Shown: positions 6,223 through 13,001, numbered from the stretch's first letter. The stretch is 13,001 nucleotides of DNA from Flavobacteriales bacterium (GCA_011524845.1 WTJL01000204.1:1-13001), one strand, 5' to 3'. The notes: generated by a model from the letters alone, not told the origin. Made by a program: numbers and translations.

Positions 6223-6537
6223 TCACGGCCTTTGATCGGGTGCCCTGAACCGCTGGACGTCGTCAGGACGCTTGGCCGCGTGTTTGGTCCCCATTCCTTT
6301 CACACGCTTGCGCCACATCTCAAAGCTCTTCCGCTTCAGATAGCGGCGCATCAGGGCGCGCACGTCGTTTTCCTTCAGCCCAAACTGCCACTCAATCGCT
6401 TCAAACGGCGTCCGGTCTTCCCAGGCCATTTGGATGACGCGGTCGAGGTCTTCTTCCGGCCAGTCTTTCCACGGCAAAGACGCCCGCTTGACTTGGTCGG
6501 TGGGACGGTGTGGTGGGCGTGGCGTTTCGTCGGACAT
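6223..6537 (-). CDS. DUF2805 / TIGR03643 family protein
   Basis: A 104-aa, basic, cytoplasmic protein. Residues 26-82 carry the family core: WPEEDLDRVIQMAWEDRTPFEAIEWQFGL, a short NDVRALMRR helix, then SFEMWRKRVKG. The family is widespread in aquatic bacteria and has no established function that I know. The helix-turn-helix-like spacing (IEWQFGLKENDVRALMRRYL) makes nucleic-acid binding plausible, but this is inference. The ATG at 6537 was chosen because homology begins soon after it; the reading frame stays open far upstream, but that part is a shadow of the opposite-strand peptidase gene. It is divergent from that gene, with 57 bp between the starts. The first 20 residues are Pro/Arg-rich and poorly conserved in style. 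Confidence 0.85.
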   Translation of the reverse strand: MSDETPRPPHRPTDQVKRASLPWKDWPEEDLDRVIQMAWEDRTPFEAIEWQFGLKENDVRALMRRYLKRKSFEMWRKRVKGMGTKHAAKRPDDVQRFRAPDQRP

Positions 6538-6582
6538 GGTCAAGTGACACCCCAGCCACGCCCATTGTTCACCGTTCCTTCC

Positions 6583-6590
6583 CATCTTGG
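6583..6590 (+). promoter_or_regulatory. Putative -7 box directly before the peptidase gene
   Basis: CATCTTGG ends 4 bp before the ATG at 6595 and lies inside the small palindrome TCCCA-TCT-TGGGA (6580-6592). The box has the same distance to its ATG as TATCTTGG has to the ATG at 7695. If it is a promoter, transcription would begin at or very near the start codon, giving a leaderless message. Confidence 0.3.
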
Positions 6591-6594
6591 GAGC

Positions 6595-7677
6595 ATGAAC
6601 CGATTCACCCTTCTGACGCTCGCTTCGTTGACCTTGGCCGCTTGCTCCTCTCCTGAACCCGCCCCCGAGACGGTGGCAGAGTCGTACCACGACACGGGCA
6701 ATTGCGCGATGACCTTCTCTGCGGACGACCTCCAACAGCGCGAGGCCAAACACAACGAGCCCGGCGTTTCCATGGTGGAACTCAGCAACGGGTACAGCGT
6801 GTTCACCCAGCAGTTTGGGGAAAGCGACGACGTCAAGGTGCTCGTGCTGCACGGCGGTCCGGCATGCACCCACGAGTACATGCTGAACGTGGCTTACCAA
6901 ATGCCCGGCCATGAAGGCCTCGCCGACGTGGGCCAAGCCGAAGTGCACATGTACGATCAGCTCGGCAGTTTTTACAGCGACCAGCCCGAGGAAGACCTGT
7001 GGAACATCGACCGATGGGTGCAGGAGGTGGAAGAGGTTCGGGTGGCGCTGGGGCTCGATGCCGACAACTTTTACTTGCTGGGCAACAGCTGGGGAGGCAT
7101 CCTCGCCATGGAGTACGCGTTGGTTCACCAGGACAAGCTCAAGGGGTTGATTGTGTGCAACATGCAGTCTTCGATTCCAGAGTATGCGGCGTACAACGTG
7201 TCGACGCTTCGGCCCCAAATGCGTCCCTCGCTTGTGGACTCTCTCGAGGCGTACGAGGCCGCCGGCGACTACCAAAACCCGACCTACCTCGAGTTGATTG
7301 ACAAGGAGTTTTACCGCAAGCACGTGTGCCGATTGGACGAGTGGCCTGAAGAGGTCGTGGGGTCGTTTGCACGCCTGAATTACAAGCTCTACGACCTGAT
7401 GCAAGGCCCAAGCGAATTCAAGGTGGGTGGCCGAATCATCGACTGGGACATCACCCCACGGTTGGGCGAAATCGCGGTGCCCACGTTGATGGTGGGGGCG
7501 ACCCACGACACGATGGACCCCGCGGCGATGGCACGTCAGGCGACCTTGGTGCAGAATGGACGGGCTTTGATTTGCGAGAACGGGTCCCACCTCGCCTTGT
7601 GGGACGACGAGGACGCCTTTTTTGAGGGCGTGACCGGGTTTGTTCGTGACGTGGAGCAGGGGGCGTTCCCTCGCTGA
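6595..7677 (+). CDS. Lipoprotein alpha/beta hydrolase, proline iminopeptidase type
   Basis: A 360-aa protein. The signal peptide ends in the lipobox LAAC (14-17), so Cys17 should be lipidated and the enzyme tethered to a membrane; Ser-Ser follows. The alpha/beta-hydrolase fold has the marks of peptidase family S33: HGGPA at 86-90 (oxyanion), YDQLGSFYSDQP at 120-131, the nucleophile elbow GNSWGG with Ser165, the acid Asp305 in GATHDTMDP, and the base His332 in GSHLALWDD. Such enzymes remove N-terminal proline or act on related small amides and peptides; exact substrate is open. The start at 6595 is chosen for the signal peptide; the frame is open further upstream to 5971, but that part overlaps two genes on the other strand and encodes nothing recognisable. 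The next gene starts 17 bp after the stop. Confidence 0.9.
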   Translation: MNRFTLLTLASLTLAACSSPEPAPETVAESYHDTGNCAMTFSADDLQQREAKHNEPGVSMVELSNGYSVFTQQFGESDDVKVLVLHGGPACTHEYMLNVAYQMPGHEGLADVGQAEVHMYDQLGSFYSDQPEEDLWNIDRWVQEVEEVRVALGLDADNFYLLGNSWGGILAMEYALVHQDKLKGLIVCNMQSSIPEYAAYNVSTLRPQMRPSLVDSLEAYEAAGDYQNPTYLELIDKEFYRKHVCRLDEWPEEVVGSFARLNYKLYDLMQGPSEFKVGGRIIDWDITPRLGEIAVPTLMVGATHDTMDPAAMARQATLVQNGRALICENGSHLALWDDEDAFFEGVTGFVRDVEQGAFPR

Positions 7678-7682
7678 GCGCG

Positions 7683-7690
7683 TATCTTGG
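7683..7690 (+). promoter_or_regulatory. Putative -7 box directly before the phosphoesterase gene
   Basis: TATCTTGG is a good fit to the Bacteroidota -7 pattern TAnnTT-G and ends 4 bp before the ATG at 7695, separated only by GGGG. This predicts a start of transcription at about the ATG. Alternatively, the gene is read through from the peptidase gene and the G-run acts as a close-set ribosome site. Confidence 0.35.
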
Positions 7691-7694
7691 GGGG

Positions 7695-9515
7695 ATGAAA
7701 TCCCTCGTCTCCTGGACTTTGGCCTGGGCAAGCTTGGCCACCGCTTTCCAAGCGCAAGCCCAAATCACCTTGGACAACGACTTCTCCGACTGGGCCTTGG
7801 TCCCGTCAACGGCCTCCAACGCGGACAACGCGATGGTGCAGGACGCTGCTGTGGCGTCCAACGCGGATTGGGTGTTTTGGCGTGTGGGCCTTGCGTCGGA
7901 ATTGGCGCTGGACGAGACCATCCTTCCCCACGGCTTGGAGCTTTGGGTGGACACCGACAACAATCCCAACACGGGATGGATTCAACCGCAAATGGGGGTG
8001 GAGTTGGTGATGGATTTCGCCTCCAACGAGGTGCGCCGGTACAACGCCGGTGGCGTAGAAACCACGCTCAGCTTCAACAACATTGGCTTGCACGGGGCCC
8101 CGACGTACAGCGGATCCGCGTTTGAACTGGCGCTGGACCGCGGGATGTCCGGGGTCGGAAGTGCTTCCTTGTCTTGGCAGTGGGTCGACACGTCCAACGA
8201 CGAGGTGTTGCCGGCAGACCCTGCCGTGCATGTCCTCGACAACACAACATGGGAACACACCGCAACGCCCCTTGAGCGCGGAGCGGGCACCCAACTTCGG
8301 GCCATGTGGTGGAACGTCAACCGGCGCATGGACCAGTCGTCTGCGGCGGCCTCCATGGGGCGCATGGTTGCGGCCCTGCAGCCGGATGTCATTGGATTCA
8401 GTGAGGTGGACGACGTGTCTGCGAACTACGTCAAGGGACTGCTTGAGTCGTGGCTCCCTGGCACCACGTGGAACGTCGTCAAGGACGACTACGACCTGAT
8501 GGTGGCCAGCACGTTTCCGCTGGGGGAATCGTTTTCGGGGGTGTACCGGAGCTTTCCTGTCGTCGTGCAAACCGAGGAGCTGTACGGCCTTCCCACGCTC
8601 TTCACCTCGTCGCACCTCAAGTGTTGCGGCGGCTCCACCAACGAAGCGAAGCGCCAAAGCGAGGCCGACGAGTACATGGCCTTTCAACGCGATGCGATGA
8701 CCGAGGGAGGGGCGCTGGACTTGCCGGAAGGGTCGCCCATCTTGTTTGGAGGCGACCTCAACATGGTGGGACTCGCGGCCCCGATCACGACCCTCGAGAC
8801 GGGGGACATCTTCGACGAGGCGGAATTTGGCCCCGACTTCGCCCCCGACTGGGACGGCACAGGCATGCTGCAAATCGCCGCCATCCAAGCCGACCGCCCC
8901 ATGGACTACACGTGGCGCAACGACGGCAGTTCCTACATGCCGGGCAAACTCGACTACGCCCTCGTGTCCGACGGGGTTCTGCAGGTGACCCGTTCGCTGG
9001 GACTCCAAACCTCAGACATGTCCAGCGACCGCCTCAGCACCTACGGCCTCCTCGCCAACGACACGTGGAACGCCTCCGATCACCTTCCGGTGGTCGTGGA
9101 CGTCGCCCTGAGTGGGGCACAGGTGCAAGACACCGACCTCGACGGGGTGCCGGATGCCTTCGACAACTGCATCGACTTTCCCAACCCCGACCAGGCAGAC
9201 TTCAACGGCAACGGGCTGGGGGACTGGTGCGAGGACAGCGACCAGGACGGCCTTTGGGATGCGGACGAGTTGTTTTTTGGGACGGACCCCTTGGTGCAGG
9301 ACACCGACGGCGATGGCTTGACGGACGGCGCAGAGATGGACGTCTTCAACACCGACCCTTTGAGCAACGATTCCGACGGCGACGGGGTGTCGGATGCCCT
9401 CGAGTTGTTGTTTCCGCCGGACACCTCCACCTGTCCCGGCGACCTCAACGGCGACCTGGCCGTGACGGTGGTTGACTTGTTGCTCCTGCTGTCGCAGGTG
9501 GGCAACGCCTGCTGA
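7695..9515 (+). CDS. Secreted endonuclease/exonuclease/phosphatase-fold protein with TSP3 and dockerin-like tail
   Basis: A 606-aa multidomain protein. Residues 1-22 are a signal peptide (AFQAQAQ). Residues 25-185 are a beta-sandwich-like domain opening with LDNDFSDWALVP and including LELWVDTDNNPNTGW, similar in style to CBM9-type modules. Residues 198-472 form the catalytic EEP domain with all the key positions: Asn207 (WWNVN), Glu237 (FSEVDD), the HLKC segment at 307-310, Asp354 and Asn356 (GGDLNM), Asp420 (GKLDYALVSD), and Asp462-His463 (ASDHLPVVVDV). The reaction is metal-dependent phosphodiester or phosphomonoester cleavage; DNA, RNA or another phosphoester could be the substrate. Residues 477-570 are thrombospondin type 3 Asp-rich calcium-binding repeats (DTDLDGVPDAFDNC, DTDGDGLTDG, DSDGDGVSD). 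Residues 579-606 (CPGDLNGDLAVTVVDLLLLL) resemble a dockerin half-repeat. No typical T9SS sorting domain is present. Confidence 0.85.
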   Translation: MKSLVSWTLAWASLATAFQAQAQITLDNDFSDWALVPSTASNADNAMVQDAAVASNADWVFWRVGLASELALDETILPHGLELWVDTDNNPNTGWIQPQMGVELVMDFASNEVRRYNAGGVETTLSFNNIGLHGAPTYSGSAFELALDRGMSGVGSASLSWQWVDTSNDEVLPADPAVHVLDNTTWEHTATPLERGAGTQLRAMWWNVNRRMDQSSAAASMGRMVAALQPDVIGFSEVDDVSANYVKGLLESWLPGTTWNVVKDDYDLMVASTFPLGESFSGVYRSFPVVVQTEELYGLPTLFTSSHLKCCGGSTNEAKRQSEADEYMAFQRDAMTEGGALDLPEGSPILFGGDLNMVGLAAPITTLETGDIFDEAEFGPDFAPDWDGTGMLQIAAIQADRPMDYTWRNDGSSYMPGKLDYALVSDGVLQVTRSLGLQTSDMSSDRLSTYGLLANDTWNASDHLPVVVDVALSGAQVQDTDLDGVPDAFDNCIDFPNPDQADFNGNGLGDWCEDSDQDGLWDADELFFGTDPLVQDTDGDGLTDGAEMDVFNTDPLSNDSDGDGVSDALELLFPPDTSTCPGDLNGDLAVTVVDLLLLLSQVGNAC

Positions 9516-9537
9516 ATGCAACGCAGGGTGTTGGAAA

Positions 9538-9554
9538 CCTCCCCATGAGGGAGG
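9538..9554 (+). terminator. Hairpin after the phosphoesterase gene
   Basis: CCTCCC (9538-9543) and GGGAGG (9549-9554) are perfect arms around a 5-nt loop, 22 bp after the stop codon. No T-run follows, so termination is uncertain. Confidence 0.35.
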
Positions 9555-9576
9555 GCAGGGGAGGCATGGAGCCGTG

Positions 9577-9584
9577 TACCTTGG
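9577..9584 (+). promoter_or_regulatory. -7 box for the repeat-protein gene at 9606
   Basis: TACCTTGG, preceded by G, matches the box found on the other strand upstream of the leucine-rich-repeat operon. It would give a leader of about 15 nt before the ATG at 9606. No convincing -33 TTG lies at the right distance. Confidence 0.4.
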
Positions 9585-9605
9585 TGTCCAATCAATCCCT
9601 GTTTC

Positions 9606-10997
9606 ATGAAACACCTTTTTCTCTCTTTGGCGGCCATGGCTGCCGTGACCGTCGGAGGCTGGGCACAGTGCACCGCGGACTTTGACTTCATGGGTGCCGA
9701 GTTTGGCATCAGCCCCAACCCCGCGTTGGGCGAAACGTTTGTCGATGGCACCGTGAACCAATCCTACACGGAAACCATCCACGTCATCATCCCCGCCAAC
9801 ACGGCCGACATTCCCGACGCCCCCATTGAATTGGAATTGGACTCGGTGGTGCTTGACAGCATTTTGCTGATCGGCGAGTTGGGCGAAGCGATGTTGACCA
9901 CGGACATCGGCTTGGAGCTGTTTCCCAACAACAACGGCGACTCGGGCAACCCCAACGCCTTCCTTGGCGGAGGTCAGTACTGCGCGAACCTCGATGGAAC
10001 GCCAGACACGGTGGGCGTGTTCACAGGAGCCATTTACACCACGGCTTGGGTGACCATCCCGTTCCTCGGTGCCAACGCCATTCCCTTCCCTTTTGAAGGC
10101 TACACGTTGACCATCAACCCCGAGCCCATCCCCGGTTGCACGGACGAGATCGCCTGCAACTACAACGCTGACGCCACCGAAGACGACGGCAGCTGCGAGT
10201 ACGCTGAGCCGCTCTACGATTGCGACGGCAACTGCCTGAACGACGCCGACGGCGACGGCATTTGTGACGAAGTGGGAGGCTGCACGGACGAGACGGCTTG
10301 CAACTACAACTACCAAGCGACCGACGACGACGGCTCCTGTGAATACGCCGCGGACTTCTACGACTGCGACGGCAACTGCCTCATGGACACCGACGGCGAC
10401 GGCGTGTGCGACGAGCTTGAAGTCGCTGGATGCACAGACCTGACGGCGTGCAACTACGACGAGACCGCCACCGACGACGACGGCAGCTGCTTCTTCGCTG
10501 AAGACTTCTATGACTGCGATGGCAACTGCTTGAACGACGAGGACATGGACGGCATCTGCGACGAGCTTGAAGTCGCCGGTTGCACGAGCCCCTACGCCTG
10601 CAATTACAACGATGCGGCCACGGACGACGACGGCAGCTGCGTGGTGGTGGGCGACGCCTGCGACGACGGCGACGACGCGACCATCAACGACGCCATCGAC
10701 GAGAACTGCGAATGCGTGGGCGAGGAGGTGATCGACCATGTGACCCAAGCCTCGTTGGACATGGTGGCCGTGTTCCCCAACCCTGCCTCGGACGTGCTCA
10801 ACGTCGTGTTGCCACAAGGCCAGGTGTGCCAATTGACCCTGACTTCCATCTCAGGCCAAACCACCCTCTCCACGCAATCCCTCGCCACCGGGCGTGTGGT
10901 GTGGGAGGTGTCTGAGTTGCCTGCGGGTGCGTACCTGCTTCAGGTCGAGAGCGACGCGGGCCGCACGGTGCGGCAAGTGATGCTCGGCGCGCGCTGA
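9606..10997 (+). CDS. Secreted Cys/Asp-rich repeat protein with T9SS sorting domain
   Basis: A 463-aa protein. Residues 1-21 are a signal peptide (VGGWAQ). Residues 22-172 are an N-terminal beta-rich domain of unrecognised family (begins CTADFDFMGAEFGISPNPA). Four tandem Cys/Asp-rich units start at residues 177, 225, 275 and 325, each built as GCTD..ACNYN..ATDDDGSC, then a YDCDGNC segment and DGDGICDE. Their Asp-loop pattern suggests calcium binding, and the paired Cys suggest disulphides. Residues 350-371 (ACDDGDDATIND..DENCECVG) are a linker often seen with such units. Residues 380-463 form the type A T9SS C-terminal sorting domain: VFPNPASDVLNVVLP, ISGQ, LPAGAYLLQV and a final VRQVMLGAR. 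The protein should be exported by Sec, then secreted and anchored or released through T9SS. The adhesion-type role is inferred. It is followed by a strong terminator. Confidence 0.88.
   Translation: MKHLFLSLAAMAAVTVGGWAQCTADFDFMGAEFGISPNPALGETFVDGTVNQSYTETIHVIIPANTADIPDAPIELELDSVVLDSILLIGELGEAMLTTDIGLELFPNNNGDSGNPNAFLGGGQYCANLDGTPDTVGVFTGAIYTTAWVTIPFLGANAIPFPFEGYTLTINPEPIPGCTDEIACNYNADATEDDGSCEYAEPLYDCDGNCLNDADGDGICDEVGGCTDETACNYNYQATDDDGSCEYAADFYDCDGNCLMDTDGDGVCDELEVAGCTDLTACNYDETATDDDGSCFFAEDFYDCDGNCLNDEDMDGICDELEVAGCTSPYACNYNDAATDDDGSCVVVGDACDDGDDATINDAIDENCECVGEEVIDHVTQASLDMVAVFPNPASDVLNVVLPQGQVCQLTLTSISGQTTLSTQSLATGRVVWEVSELPAGAYLLQVESDAGRTVRQVMLGAR
10134..10643 (+). repeat. Four tandem ~150-bp coding repeats
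   Basis: Units begin at 10134, 10278, 10428 and 10578 (spacing 144, 150, 150 bp). They encode the GCTD..ACNYN repeats. Similarity extends to the DNA: GACGAGCTTGAAGTCGC occurs before both unit 3 (from 10410) and unit 4 (from 10560), so recent duplication or gene conversion is likely. Confidence 0.8.
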
Positions 10998-11022
10998 GAA
11001 CAGCAACACATAACTCTACTAA

Positions 11023-11057
11023 CCCCGTGCAAGTCAAGTGCTTGCATGGGGTTTTTT
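11023..11057 (+). terminator. Strong intrinsic terminator
   Basis: CCCCGTGCAAG (11023-11033) pairs with CTTGCATGGGG (11041-11051) over 11 positions with one G-T wobble and a 7-nt loop, followed directly by TTTTTT (11052-11057). It ends the transcript of the T9SS repeat protein, 25 bp after its stop. Confidence 0.9.
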
Positions 11058-11059
11058 GT

Positions 11060-11067
11060 TAAGTTGA
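11060..11067 (+). promoter_or_regulatory. Possible -7 box for the gene at 11086
   Basis: TAAGTTGA, immediately after the terminator T-run, partly fits TAnnTT-G and would give a leader of about 13 nt. The gene lies downstream of a strong terminator, so it needs its own promoter somewhere in this short gap. Confidence 0.25.
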
Positions 11068-11085
11068 CACCACAAACTGCGATCA

Positions 11086-13001
11086 ATGAAAACATTTCGA
11101 CTCCTGGCAGCTGCGGCTGTCTTGACCTTGGCGTGGACGTCCAGTGACCTCCGTGCCCAATGCACAGAATCCTTGCTGTTCTCGGCCAACTTGACGGCGA
11201 ACGAATCCTACACGGACAGCTTGTTGCTCGTCGGCGATTTGGCCTCGGTGACGGTGAACTTGGATGTGGTGACTGCAGGGGGGAGTTATCCCTCCGACTT
11301 GATGATGTACATCTTCGCTCCCAACGGCGATTGCATCGTGTGGGGAGGCTGGAACGTCGACCCGGAACCTGGATGCACGGACCTCGGCACAGGCACGGGA
11401 GGTGCATGGCCCGGCGATTGGAACACCACCGTCGATGGCTTTTACACTGCCACGTTTGACCTCACGCCTTACGGATTGACGGGGGCTGGATACTGGAGCG
11501 TGACGGTGGTCAATGCGTACACCTCGTCAAGTGGATCCGACGGCGACTACGAGGTGGTGTTTGAAGGTCCATGCGCAGGGGATTGTCCCATTGAAGGGGC
11601 GTGCAACTACAACCCCGACGGACCCAACCCCAACGAAGACGTGTGCTGGTGGCCGGAAGACATTTACGGGGAGGGCTACGACTGTGACGGCAACTGCATC
11701 AACGACTTCGACGGCGATTTGATTTGCGACGAAGTGGACCCCTGCATCGGGGAATACGACGAGTGCGGGGCCTGCAACGGTCCGGGTGCCGTGTACGAAT
11801 GTGGATGCTACGACATCCCTGAGACCGACTGCGACTGCGACGGCAACCAGTTGGATGCCTTGGGCATTTGCGGTGGAACGTGTGCCGCGGACGAAGACGG
11901 CGACGGCATCTGCGACGCCTGCATTCCCCCAGACGGCTACTGGCTGGAGGTGGAAACCGTCATGGAGCACGAGGGCGGCGAATTGGACGGCATGACCACG
12001 TACCGCGTGAGCTTGGTGTGCGAAAACATCTCCGACTACCTCTACTCGGTGTCGGGCAGTGCGTTGTCTCCGTTGACCCTCAACAGCACGTCGGGCACAT
12101 GGTGGAACCACCCCAGCAACGCGTCGTGGAACGCATCGGGGTTGGACACGGCCCTGTTGGACACCGAGCCGCTGTTGGCATACGACAGTTTCATGACGAT
12201 TGGCTCCGACAATGCCGACGGAGGACCGTTTCCTGGGTCGGTGTGGTCGGCGGGCGACCCTCGCCCTGAGTTTGAGCCAGGGGAGGGCAACAACGTGCTG
12301 GTCAACTCCGGCAACGGATTGAACTACCTCATCTTCCCAGGCATGGGGCAACTCAACACCCATCCCGGTTTTGCCGGCGACGATTTCCGCGTGCTGGTCC
12401 TTCAAATGACCACCATGGGCGACATCCAAGGCCAAATCAACGTCCAAGTCTACCCTGGCGGCCAAAGCGCCAACGCCATCACGACGTTGTTGGAGTACGA
12501 CTCGTCGTCGTTGTGCTACGACCTCGACCCCTGTGTCGGGGAATACGACGAGTGCGGCATCTGCGCCGGTCCTGGTGCCATCTACGAATGTGGGTGCTCC
12601 GGCCCTGAAGAAGGGTTCTGCGACTGCGACGGCAACATGCTCGACGCCGTGGGCGTGTGCGGTGGAACCTGCGAAGCGGACGTCGACATGGACGGCGTGT
12701 GCGACACGGAGGAGATTCTCGGCTGCGAAGATGAACTCGCCTGCAACTACAGCGCGGAAGCGACGGAAGACGACGGCTCGTGCGAATACGCGGCGGAGTT
12801 CTACGACTGTGCGGGGATGTGCCTGGAGGACATGGACGGCGACGGGGTGTGCGACGCCCTCGAAGTGGCCGGTTGCCAAGACGAGATGGCGTGCAACTAC
12901 GACCCCATGGCGACCGACGACGACATGTCGTGCACGTACCCCGAGGAGTTCCTCGATTGCAACGGCGATTGCATGAACGACGTCAACGACAACGACATCT
13001 G
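11086..13001 (+). CDS. Large secreted multidomain Cys/Asp-rich repeat protein (3' end outside window)
   Basis: At least 638 residues; the frame is open to the window edge. Residues 1-25 are a signal peptide (SSDLRAQ). Residues 27-162 form a beta-sandwich resembling a proprotein-convertase P-type domain (SLLLVGDLASVTVNLDV, GDWNTTVDGFYTATFDL, YWSVTVVNAY). Cys/Asp-rich units follow at about 163-280 (ACNYNPDG, YDCDGNC, DPCIGEYDECGACNGPGA, DCDCDGN.LDALGICGGTC). Residues 283-475 are a roughly 190-aa beta-rich module (YWLEVETVMEHEGG, TTYRVSLVCEN, FRVLVLQMTTMGDIQGQINVQVY) that I believe recurs in secreted proteins of marine bacteria, but I cannot name it. A second Cys/Asp-rich block covers 481-541, then GC.DE.ACNY..ATDDD repeats start near 546 and 596. 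A T9SS sorting domain would be expected beyond the window. The likely role is a surface or extracellular calcium-binding structural or adhesive protein. Confidence 0.85.
   Translation, partial: MKTFRLLAAAAVLTLAWTSSDLRAQCTESLLFSANLTANESYTDSLLLVGDLASVTVNLDVVTAGGSYPSDLMMYIFAPNGDCIVWGGWNVDPEPGCTDLGTGTGGAWPGDWNTTVDGFYTATFDLTPYGLTGAGYWSVTVVNAYTSSSGSDGDYEVVFEGPCAGDCPIEGACNYNPDGPNPNEDVCWWPEDIYGEGYDCDGNCINDFDGDLICDEVDPCIGEYDECGACNGPGAVYECGCYDIPETDCDCDGNQLDALGICGGTCAADEDGDGICDACIPPDGYWLEVETVMEHEGGELDGMTTYRVSLVCENISDYLYSVSGSALSPLTLNSTSGTWWNHPSNASWNASGLDTALLDTEPLLAYDSFMTIGSDNADGGPFPGSVWSAGDPRPEFEPGEGNNVLVNSGNGLNYLIFPGMGQLNTHPGFAGDDFRVLVLQMTTMGDIQGQINVQVYPGGQSANAITTLLEYDSSSLCYDLDPCVGEYDECGICAGPGAIYECGCSGPEEGFCDCDGNMLDAVGVCGGTCEADVDMDGVCDTEEILGCEDELACNYSAEATEDDGSCEYAAEFYDCAGMCLEDMDGDGVCDALEVAGCQDEMACNYDPMATDDDMSCTYPEEFLDCNGDCMNDVNDNDI
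11737..11919 (+). repeat. Cys-rich block, first copy
   Basis: It encodes residues 218-278, opening DPCIGEYDECGACNGPGA and closing LGICGGTCAADEDGDGICD. It is duplicated at 12526-12708, 789 bp downstream in the same gene, in the same frame. Confidence 0.75.
12526..12708 (+). repeat. Cys-rich block, second copy
   Basis: It encodes residues 481-541, opening DPCVGEYDECGICAGPGA and closing VGVCGGTCEADVDMDGVCD. Both copies have the same number of residues, and together they bracket the 190-aa beta-rich module. Stretches such as GGGGAATACGACGAGTGCGG are shared at DNA level. Confidence 0.75.

Noticed and set aside
5971..6594. N-terminal extension of the peptidase frame
   Set aside because: It overlaps the LRR gene start and the whole DUF2805 gene on the other strand and encodes no recognisable sequence. 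The lipoprotein signal peptide at 6595 fixes the start.
7806..9008. 400-aa open frame on the minus strand inside the phosphoesterase gene
   Set aside because: It is antisense to a gene with intact EEP catalytic motifs and shows no family signature.
10134..10643. Regular repeats as a CRISPR array
   Set aside because: Period is about 150 bp, in frame, coding for GCTD..ACNYN protein repeats; there are no short palindromic repeats or unique spacers.
9012..10832. 606-aa open frame on the minus strand, rich in Val/Ala/His
   Set aside because: It is antisense to Asp-rich (GAC) repeats of two clear genes. GC-rich codon bias opens such frames. No signal peptide or domain is visible.
11527..12879. 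450-aa open frame on the minus strand
   Set aside because: Same antisense effect opposite the Cys/Asp-rich repeat gene, whose signal peptide and domains are clear.

Overview
The window looks like chromosomal DNA of a marine or aquatic Bacteroidota, most likely Flavobacteriales in the broad Cryomorphaceae/Crocinitomicaceae sense. Four features support this: a type IX secretion (T9SS) C-terminal sorting domain; several copies of the Cys/Asp-rich GCTD..ACNYN..ATDDDGSC repeat common in secreted proteins of that group; a DUF2805 gene; and TAnnTT-G promoter boxes with almost no Shine-Dalgarno sequences. From about position 1330 the DNA is GC-rich with strongly GC-biased third codon positions. Positions 1-1330 are clearly AT-richer. 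The placement is inferred from protein style; no rRNA or other marker gene is present.

Layout. (1) 1-1334 is a small, probably laterally acquired region. It holds a terminator-like hairpin, a short gene fusing an EF-Ts N-terminal (UBA-like) domain to DUF1737, the broken 3' end of a tyrosine recombinase gene, and a small exported orphan protein. A second copy of the very end of the recombinase gene follows, so the orphan gene sits between two 27-bp direct repeats like a one-gene cassette. (2) 1335-3647 (+) carries an outer-membrane barrel-like protein and a complete ammonium transporter (Amt). (3) 3657-6167 (-) is a two-gene operon of an exported leucine-rich-repeat protein and an outer-membrane barrel protein, converging on amt with only 9 bp between the stop codons. 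(4) 6223-6537 (-) is a DUF2805 protein, divergent from (5) 6595-9515 (+), a lipoprotein proline-iminopeptidase-type hydrolase followed by a secreted endonuclease/exonuclease/phosphatase-fold enzyme with thrombospondin-type-3 and dockerin-like tails. (6) 9606-13001 (+) holds two large exported Cys/Asp-rich repeat proteins separated by a strong intrinsic terminator; the second runs off the window.

How the genes may work together. Most products are exported: outer-membrane barrels, a lipoprotein peptidase, a secreted phosphoesterase or nuclease, and Ca-binding-type repeat proteins. With the ammonium transporter this fits a heterotroph that processes peptides, DNA or phosphodiesters and ammonium at its surface, but that link is inferred from proximity. 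No phage structural genes, CRISPR array, rRNA or tRNA were seen. The least ordinary part is the repeat-bounded cassette at 636-1133 beside the broken recombinase.
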